From Streptosporangium sandarakinum (GTDB taxonomy: Bacteria > Actinomycetota > Actinomycetes > Streptosporangiales > Streptosporangiaceae): a DNA stretch of 64,000 bases. The translations under genes and the position numbers were made by a program. Under the pieces are notes generated by a model. That model saw nothing but the letters and a program-made list of their open reading frames with translations, was not told where the DNA came from and ran no database searches. The stretch covers positions 930,001 through 994,000 of the forward strand of contig NZ_JACCCO010000002.1 of NCBI RefSeq assembly GCF_013409935.1, in the 5' to 3' direction. This document shows positions 9,140 to 18,400 of the stretch, one piece after another (within the stretch, counting starts at the first letter, position 1; each line of letters opens with the position of its first letter).

Positions 9140-9391
9140 GTGATACGAGATCCGAGCATCTGCGACGCGTGCGCGCGCCTGCGGATGAGACGCAACCCCG
9201 AGGCGGAGACCTCGGTCGACCGGTGGGTGCCCTACTGCGACGCCTTCCCGGAGAAGATCCCGGACGCCGTCTTCCTCGGTGGGTTCGACCACCGCGAGCC
9301 CTACCCCGGCGACGGGGGGATCCGCTTCCTCCTCAAGGAGGGGGAGGAGGAGATCCTGCGCCTGTACGAGGAGCGGGCCGGCGCCTCCTGA
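9140..9391 (+). CDS. Small CxxC protein of unknown function
   Basis: An 83-residue protein not assigned to a named family. GTG 9140 follows AGGAGG (9131-9136); a longer in-frame frame back to 9047 has no RBS. It begins with a CDACARL element, has a second cysteine in VPYCDAFPEKIPD, and ends with an acidic helix (KEGEEEILRLYEERAG). The pattern C-x2-C ... C suggests a small metal-binding or redox-sensitive fold. It sits between the eccC terminator and the convergent giant toxin gene; no operon partner is seen on its strand. Confidence 0.7.
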   Translation: MIRDPSICDACARLRMRRNPEAETSVDRWVPYCDAFPEKIPDAVFLGGFDHREPYPGDGGIRFLLKEGEEEILRLYEERAGAS

Positions 9392-9392
9392 G

Positions 9393-9424
9393 GGCCGTCC
9401 CGCGTCCTCGCGGGGAACGGGCCG
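9393..9424. terminator. Hairpin between convergent genes (small CxxC gene and giant toxin)
   Basis: CCCGCG-tcct-CGCGGG forms the top of a stem and flanking GGCCGT/ACGGGCC extend it with a small bulge. It lies directly after the stop of the plus-strand gene and before the stop of the minus-strand gene, so it could serve both. Confidence 0.45.
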
Positions 9425-9446
9425 GCGTCTCCGGAGCGGGAGCCCG

Positions 9447-12400
9447 TCAGTTCCCCGCGTAGTGGGACTCCAGGAAGCGGCCGATCGCCAGGGCGAGCGG
9501 GCGGGGCCGGGGGGACGCCATGTACTCGGCGAACGCCTCGGCCACCATCTCGTCGGGGTCGGTGGCGCCGTACTTCGACAGCGCCGCCTTCACCTGCTCG
9601 GCCGTCACCGGGTGGAAGGGCATCGTGACGTCCACCCGCCGCCCGATCACCTCCCGTACCACCTGGTTGAGCTGCTGCTGGGCGCTGTGGGGCAGGCGTT
9701 CGAGCAGGTGGTGGCCGAACTCGTGGTAGAGGATCGCGGCGGCGGACCCCCAGCCGTGCGACAGCCAGCCCGCCCGCATGTTCGCCTCGAACCTCGCTCT
9801 CACCGCCTCCGGGTCGCCCAGTCGGCGCGCGTCCAGGTGGATGCCGGGCTCGGGCCCCCGTATGACGGAGTACGCTCCGACGTTCTCGGTCCCTTCGGCG
9901 CCGAACCTGTTCCGGGGGTCGCGCACGTCGATGGCGTTCAGCTCGGCCATCACCGCGGAGAACCGCCGGGCGAGTTGATCCAGGGCCCGGTTGAACTCCC
10001 CGGCGATCCCGGGGTGGATCGGCGTGGAGGTGTAGTCGATCGTGGGGGCGAGGTAGCCCAGCCGCTCGCTGAGCGACTGCTGCGCGCGGGCCTCGCTCTC
10101 GGCCAGGGCCCGCAGCTCGTCGGGAGAGAAGCGGGACCGCCCGGCCGCGTCGCCGTTCACGACGGCGTCCCGCGTGTCCGGGGCGCCGGTCTCGGGATGC
10201 TCCTCCGGCCGTCCCGACCCGACCCACGCCCGGACCTTCTCCCACGTGGTGAGGGGCACCGGGCCCTCGGGCAGGAAGATGCGGAGCCGGCCCCTCCCGA
10301 GGAGGGAGTGCGGGGCCTCCTGGATGGAGCCGACGAACCCGTCGCCGTACTTGGTGACGCCGTAGAACGCGTCCGGGGCGAGCACCACCCGGCCGGTGCG
10401 GTCGGCCACCTCCTGGGCGTAGGACGACGTCGCGTGCCCCACCTCGCAGTCGGCCAGCAGCAGCACGTCATCGGCGCGAAGGCCGGGCTCGTTCAGCAGC
10501 AGCGCCGCGAACTCCTCCGCCGGCAGCAGCCTGCCCCCGATGTACACGCCCTCCGGGCCGCCGTGGGCGAACACGGGGAAGGCCCCGTCGACCGGGAGCG
10601 CGCCGCGGGACGCCGCCGCGTTCGCCATGTCGTGCGGGCTGTCCGGGTCGCGGTACCACACCCCCGCCCGGGTCGCCTCACGATGCTCGGTGAAGTGCCG
10701 CAGCGCCTCCCCGGTCAGCTTCGGCCGCGGGACGCCGCCGGCCTGTGCCGCGGGCGCGTCCGCCGCCTCCCCGACCTGCGCCAGGAAGTAGTTCTTCGCC
10801 CCCGAGGAGGACTCCTGGACCGCGAGCACCTTGAACCGCGCGTTCGCGTCGAACATCGCGTGATGCGGCTTGCCGGAGATGTCGCCCACGTTCGCGTAGT
10901 GGCCCCGGATGGTCAGCCGTACGCTCCCGGGCGCGTCCGCCAGGAACCGCGGGTCGTCGACCCCCTCCAGGAGGCCGCGGAACGCGACCTCACGGCCGGG
11001 GGCGAGGTCCCCGGGGAGCCGGTCGGCCGGGACGCGCACCTCGACCTGCCCTGTGCGGTGCGGCAGCCCGGCCAGCTCCGCGTTCGCCAGGTCGAGGTAG
11101 GCGCCGGCCCGTGCGGCGTCGCCGGGGTCCCCGGTCCGGCCGGCCAGCGCGTCGTGCACCTCCGGCAGGTCGCCGTGCGTCAGCAGCTCGGAGAGCGCCG
11201 CGCGGGGGTCGCGCGAGCGCCAGTCCCCGGCCTCCGGGGCGTGCCCGCCGGTCCCCGCGTGGCCGTTCAGGCCGTTCAGACCGTCCAGACCGTCCAGCAC
11301 GGGACGCTCGCCGTCCGCGTGCCGGGCGAGGTGCCCGAGCCGGTCCATGAGCCCGTCGTGCCAGTCGAGCCGGCCCCGGCGCGCGAACTCCGGCCGCAGC
11401 GCCTCCAGCCGCGCCGAGACGGCCGCGGCGTCCTCCGGGCTCAGCCTGTTCTGCCGGAACGTGACCCGGGGGGGCTCCGCCGCCTCCGGGGACCGGTGCG
11501 CGACGAGGAACTCCCGGGTGGCCGGACCGCCCCACCGCGCGGGCAGTTCCTCACCGACCCGCAGGTGGTGCACGCCGTGCGCGTCCACGGTCACCTCATG
11601 CCGGGCGAAGCCGTCCCCCATGGTCAGCACGGTGTACATGCCGCGCCTCGTCCGCTCGGCGGGGGACTCGTGCCAGGCGGCCCCCTCCGGCCTCGGATCC
11701 CCCGTGGAGACGCGGTGCTCGGAGTAGACGACCGTCTCGCCCGCCCGGAGGATCCCGCTGTCGGCGGCGCCGGTGAACCGGGGAGGCAGGCCGGTCAGCT
11801 CGTGGCCGTCCGCGTCGGCGGCGCGGATGTACTCGGTGCGGACGGCCTGCCGGCCGTCGTTGAAGGTGACCAGCTCCTCCATCCGGCCCTGGGCGTTCTC
11901 GAACAGCTCCGAGCGGAGGATCCCGGTCGCGAGGCTCCTGCGCAGGGCCTCGTTGCCGCAGTCCCGGTACACGACGTCACCGGCGCGGTGCGTCGCGGGG
12001 CCGTCCATCCCCATGGCGCCGCGGACCAGGGCCGCCATCTCCGCCGCGTCCGCGTCCCGGCCGGTGAGGCGGATCGCCTGCCTGCCGTCCTCGAAGGCGA
12101 CGATCTCCACGCGGGTGCCGCCGCGCTCGACGACGCGGGTCTCGCGGACGCCGCCCGCCACACTCGCGGCCAGCCCGTCGTCCCGGACCGGTACGGCGGG
12201 CGCGTCCGGCGAGTGGGAAGGGTTCGGCGCGCCGGGCGCGGGCTCATCGGGCACGCGGGACGGACCCGGCGCGTCCGGCGAGTGGGACGGATCGGGCGTA
12301 CCTGATGAGCCCGCGCCCGGCGTTTCCCGCGCTTCGTCCGGCCGGTGCCGCAGGGCGCCGTGCTCGTCGGCGGACCGGCTCAGCGGGCCGCCGTGCTCGC

Positions 12401-15400
12401 CGCCGGGTCCGGGTCGTGTGCCATCGAGCCCTCCTGGCCCGCCGGGACCGTCGGGGAAGGACGGCGGGGCTTCGGCCAGGGACCGGATCCCCTCCCACGC
12501 CGCCGGGGGAACCGGGCCTTCGGGCAGGAAGATCAGCAGCCGCCCGCGGCCCGCCATGGTGCCGGGCCAGTGATCCGGACGGAGGGCGACCATGTCACCC
12601 GACTTGTCGCTGACGTGCATCAGCGTTTCGGAGGCGACCACCACATGGCCGGTCCTGTTGGCCACCTCCTGGGCGTACCGCTCCGCCCCGACTTTGCACT
12701 CGCCGAGGTAGATGACGTCGTCCGGACGCAGGCCGGGCTCGTTGAGCAGCATGGCCGCGAGATCCGCGGCGGGGATGTGCTCACCGCCGATGAAAATTCC
12801 CCTGGAGTTCCCGTGGCCGTCCACGTAGAACACGCCGTCCATCTTGCGCACGGCGCGCACGCTGGCGGCGAAGTCCGTCTTCAGGACCTCCTCGGGTGTG
12901 CGGTACCACACTCCGGCATCGGTCACCTCACGGTTCGTCGTGATGTGCCGCTGGAGTCTGTCCGGCAACTCGGGGCGCTCCTTGGGCCGGACGTCCCGGT
13001 TCGGGACGGTCGTGCCGCCCTCCGTGCCCTCCGTGACCCGCGTCACGAAGTATTCCTTGACGCCGTAGGAGGTCTCGTGGACCCCCAGCACCTTGAACCG
13101 GGCGTCCCCCTCGATCATCACGTGGCCGGGCCTGCCGGACAGGTCCGCCACCCGCGTGTGGTCACCGTGAATGATCAGCCGCGCGCTGTGCGGCATGTCC
13201 GGCAGGAACCGGGGGTCGTCCACCCCCTCCAGGATCCCCCGCGCGGTGAACTCCCGACCGGCGGCCAGCCCCTCGGGAAGCCGGTCGACGGGCACCCGCA
13301 CCTGTACGGTCCCCTGGCTGCGTGGCAGCTCCACCAGCCCCGCACCGACCAGTTCCGCGTACGCCCGTGCCCGGGCCACGTCGTCGGGATGAGCCGCCGG
13401 GTCGGCCAGCACCTCGTTCAGCCGCCGAAGATCACCCTCCCACAGCAGCTCGACCAGTGCCTGACGGGGCCGCATACCGGCCGGATCACGCGGCCACCCC
13501 GCGTCGGCCGGACGAACGACAGCGGCCGGGGCGGTGACCCCGTCATGCGCGGCCGGGGCACCGGCTCCGTCGTGCGGCGCCGTGTCGGGCAGGACCGGGC
13601 CGTGCGGAACCGCGTCCGGACCGGTCAGCAGCGCCTTCTCTCCCCCGGCGTGCCGCCCGAGAAGCTCCAGCCGCTCCACCATGTCGTCGTGCCAGCGCTG
13701 CCACCCGCGGCGCTCGAACTCCGGCCGCAGCTCCTCCAGCCGGGCGTGGACGGCCACGACGTCCGTCCAGTACAGGCCGTTGTGACGGAACACGAAGTCT
13801 CCGGGTCCCGCGGAAGTGGGCCGGCGGAGGAGGTCGTCGAGGGCCGACTTGCCCCACCTGCCGGCGAAGTCCCGATCGACGCCGATCAGGTGCTCCCCCG
13901 ACGCGTTCGTTCCCGTCCGGTGCGGGTTGAAGGTCTCGCCCAGCGTCAGGACGTCGTACAGGCCCCGCTTGGCCGCGTGGCCGTGCGACTCGTCCCGCAC
14001 CAGCGGCCGCAGCTCCGCGACGTCGGTCCGCGAAAGGTGGCTCCGGTAGATGACGGTCTCGCTCGCGCGGTGGACCCCCCCGTTCGGGTCGGCCACCGTC
14101 CGAGGCGGCAGGACACCCGCCTCCACCCGATCCGCCTTGGCGATGCTGCCGCAGTCCACCCGTCTCGCCTGCACCCCGTCGTTGAAGGTGACGAGCTCCA
14201 GGGACCGGCCGGGGCCGGTACGTATCACCTCGGTTCTGCGGATGCCCGTCTCGATGCTCCTGCGCAGCGCGTCGTCGCCGTACTCCCGGTAGACGACGTC
14301 ACCGGAGCGGTGCACGGCAGGACCGTCCAGGCCCAGCGCGGCCCGGGTCAGCGCCGCGGCCTCGGCGGTCTCCGCGTCCCGGCCGGTCAGCCGCATCGCC
14401 GTACGCCCGTCACCGAACGTGACGATCTCCGCCCGCGTCTCACCGGCGTCCAGCAACCGGGAATGACGCACCCCGCCCGCCGCGCTCCTACCCAGCTCCC
14501 CACCGGGATCCATCAACCGCGCCGCGGCCTCGTCCGGTGACGGCGCGCCGCTCCGGAACGGCGCGTCGTCTGGCCCGTCCGCGGACGCCGCGTCCCGCGC
14601 CTCGTCCTCGGACGCCCTGTTGCGCATCTCGCCCTCGGACGCCCTGTCCCGTGCTTCGCCGGAGGGCGTCGCGTCCTCCCCTGCGCCCCGGACCGGCCGC
14701 GCCGTGTCCACGGGGTCCGGGCGGCCGGAAGACGGCTCCGTCCGGGCCGGCGGTGGCACGTCCGAAGACGCCGGACGCGATGGTTCCGCCCGGCCGACGG
14801 GCTCCGCAGAGGTCGCGGGCTCCGCACGAGGCACGGGCTCCACGCGGGTCACGGGCTCCGCACGGGTCGTGAACTCCGCAGAGGCCGCGGGCTCCGCACG
14901 GGGCGCGGACTCCGCGCGGGTCGCGGATTCCGCCGCCCTGATCCCGGCCTGCGGGTCCCCATGCGCTCCGGGACCGTCGGAGAAGAACAGCGGGCCGGTG
15001 AGGCCGGACTGGACCCGCTCCCATGCCACCGGGGGGACCGGAACGTCGGGCAGGAAGACCAGCAGCTGCCCGCGACCGGCCATGGTCGTGCGGGCCTTCC
15101 CATCGGTCACGGGGTTCATGTCGCCGAACTGGTTGACGGACATCATCGAGTCGGCGGCGATCACCACGTGGCCGGTCTCCCTGGCCAGCTCCTGGGCGAA
15201 GGCCCTCTGGCCGACCTCGCAGTTGCCGAGGTAGATGACGTCGTCCGGGCGCAGGCCGGGCTCGTTGAGCAGCAGCATCGCGAGCTCCCGGGCATTCAGC
15301 CCGTCCTCGCCGATGTAGATCCCGTCCGAGTCGCCGTGGGCGTCCACGTAGAACAGGCCGTCCATCCCCCGTACGGCGCGCGCGCTCTCCGCCAGGTCCC

Positions 15401-18400
15401 GGTCCTCGGGGTCGCTCAGGTCGCGGTACCACACGCCGGCGTCGGTCACCTCGCGGTGCTCGTCGAAATGCCGCTGGAGCCATGGGGGCAGCTCGGGCGG
15501 GGCCTTCGAAAGTCCGCCCGTCCGGGTGTCGGGAAGGACCCCCTCCACGTCGGAGACGCGGGCCACGAAATATTCCTTGACGCCGTAGGAGGTCTCGTGG
15601 ACCCCCAGCACTTTGAACCGGCTGTTCCCCTCGAACATCACCTGATGGGGCTTGCCGGACAGGTCGCCCACCCGCGTGTGCTCGCCGTAGACGACCAGCC
15701 GCGCGCTGCGATCCATGTCCGGCAGGAACCTGGGATCGTCCACCCCCTCCAGGAACCCCCGCGCGGTGAACTCCTGACCGGCGGACAGCCCCTCGGGAAG
15801 CCGGTCGACGGGCACCCGCACCTGCACGGTCCCCCGGCTGCGCGGCAGCTCGGCCAGACCCTCGTCGACCAGCTCCGCGTACGCCCGCGCCCTGGTCGTG
15901 TCGTCGGGGTGGGCCGCCGGATCGGCCAGCGCCTCGTTCAGCCACCGGAGGTCACCGTCCCGCAGCACCCGCTCGAGCGCTTCGTCGGGCCGCGTGGTCG
16001 CGGGGTCGTACGGCCACTCCGCGTCCGCCGAGCGGACGACCGGGGACGCGGCGCCGTCGTGCGGCGTCGCGTCCGGCAGGACCGGGCCGTGCGGGACGGC
16101 GTCCGCGCCGGTCAGCAACGGCTGATCTCCCTGGGCCTGTCGCCCGAGGTGCTCGAACCGCTCCGTCATGTCGTCGTGCCAGCGCTGCCACCCGCGCCGC
16201 TCGAACTCCGGTCGCAGCGCCTCCAGCCGCGCCGCGACGGCCGCGGCGTCCTCCCCGGTGAGACCGTTGCGGCGGAACCCGAAATCGACGGCGCCGAGCT
16301 GGGAGACGACGCCCTCGTCGAGGAAGCCGTCGAGGAGCTTCTTGTCCCACGTGTCGGCGAAGCTCCGCTCGATGCGCAGCGAGGGCTCGCCGTGCGCGTT
16401 CGTCTCCATCGTGTGCGTGTTGAAGGTCTCGCCCAGCGTCAGGACGTCGTACAGGCCCCGCTTGGCCTCGTGGCCCGGCGACTCGCTCCACACCAGTGGC
16501 TTCACGTCCGGATCGTCGGCCGCCTTGACGCGGGTCTCGTAGACGACCGTCTCACTTGCGCGGTGGATCCCCCCGCTCGCGTCCGCCGTGGACAGGGGGG
16601 GCAGCGCCGCCCTCTCGATGGCGTCCGCGGCGTCGATCGTCCTGCGCTCTATGCGGAACGCCTGTCTCCCGTCGTTGAAGGTGACGAGCTCCCGGAACCT
16701 GTTCCCGTCGGGGATGAGCCGGGTTTCGCGGATGCCCGTCTCGATGCTCCTGCGCAGCGCGTCGTCACCGTACTCCCGGTAGACGACGTCACCGGAACGG
16801 TGAACCGCCGGACCGTCCAGCCCCAGCGCGACCCGGGTCAGCGCCGCCGCCTCCGCCGCCTCCGCGTCCCGGCCGGTCAGCCGCATCGCCGTACGCCCGT
16901 CACCGAACGTGACGATCTCCGCCCGCACATCACCGACGTCCAGAAGCCGGGTATGGCGCACCCCGCCCGCCGCGCTCCTGCCCAGCTCCCCACCGGGATC
17001 CATCAACCGCGCCGCGGCCTCGCCCGGTGACGGCGCCTCGTTCCGGGACGTCACGCCGCGCGCCTCACCCTCGGGCGTCCTGTCCCGCGCCTCACCCTCG
17101 GGCGTCCTGTCCCGCGCCCCGCCGGAGGACGCCGGTTCCTCGCTCCCCGGTAAGGCGTCCTGGCCGTCCGCGCGGCTCGGCGCCCGGCCGGGACCGGCGG
17201 GCTCCCGGGCGGCGTCGAGGAGCGGCGTCGTGCCCTCGGCGTGCTCGGCGATCCGGTCGAAGGCGAACTTGGCGTTGGCGTACCAGTCGTCCCGGCCCAG
17301 CGCCCGGAATTCGCCCTCCAGCGCGTCGATCCGCACGCGGAGGACCTCGATGTCGCTCCGGCTGAGCGGGTTCCCCGCCCACTCGACCTTCATCGGGGAC
17401 GTCTCCCGGAAGAAGTGCCGGACGAAGGGGTTGCGGGTGTCGGGGAGGATGCCCTGGAACGCCTTCTCGTGGTCGAACGCCCTCAGCGCGCCGTTCTCCC
17501 CCACCCGCAGGTCGATGTCCGCCGCCCGTAGGTCGAGGTCGGCGTCGGGGAACCGGAAGCGGTCGTAATGGCTGGTGAGCGTGTCGAGGAGGCCCAGCAG
17601 GATGCCGTCCGCCGTGCCGTGGTGACCCGGCGCCTCCCAGCTCCCGTCGGGGTTCAGGCGGACCTCCGCCCGCTCCCCGCCGACCCAGTCGACGAGGACG
17701 CGCCGTTCTCCGGCGATGTGCACGGCGGCCACGTCGGCCCCGACGGCCTGCCCCAGGCGTGAGGTGAGGTACTCGCGGTCCCGGGCGTCCCGGCCGGCCA
17801 GCTCCTTGTCCACCGCCCGCGTTCCGTCGCCCAGGGTGACCCGGTCGGCCCGCAGGCTCTCCGCACCGGTCCTGAGCGGCTCCCGGGGGCCGGTGATCCC
17901 CGTGGCCACGCTCTGGGCGAAGCTCTCGTGGTCGCGCAGGGTGATAGGGCGCGGCGGCCGCACCGCTTCCGGGTCGGCGGCCGGGAACGGCTGCGGCGCG
18001 GGCGGACCCTGCTGCTCGGTGAGGACGGTGGCGGTTCCCTGCCCGTCCCCGTGGTTGATCAGCGAGTCGATGCTCTCCGCCCCCGGCCGCGCGGCCGGAG
18101 CGCTCTCCCCGGTGGCGATCGGGTCCCGCGGGGCGGGCACGGTGGGAACGGCGGCCTCGGGCCCGGGATGCGTGGCGCCCCCGGCGCCGGGATGCGTGGC
18201 CGTACCGGTCCCGGGATGCGTGGCGCCCCCGGCGCCGGGATGCGTGGCCGTACCGGTTCCGGGATGCGTGGCCGTACCGGTTCCGGAATGCGTGGCGCCG
18301 CCGGAGCCCGGCCCTGTCGCGTCGTCCGCCGCCACGTGCGCCTGGCCCGGCCGGCCCGTCGCGGTGGCCGGATGCGCCGGGCTCCCGCCTTCTCCTGGCG

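Noticed and set aside
5331..9143. A 1,270-codon plus-strand frame offset within eccC
   Set aside because: Overlaps eccC in another frame, without known motifs; eccC has three Walker A sites in its own frame.
9279..12305. A 1,008-codon plus-strand frame opposite the giant toxin
   Set aside because: Composition is Arg/Val/Pro/His noise, no motif is recognisable, and the minus strand carries a consistent multi-domain protein.
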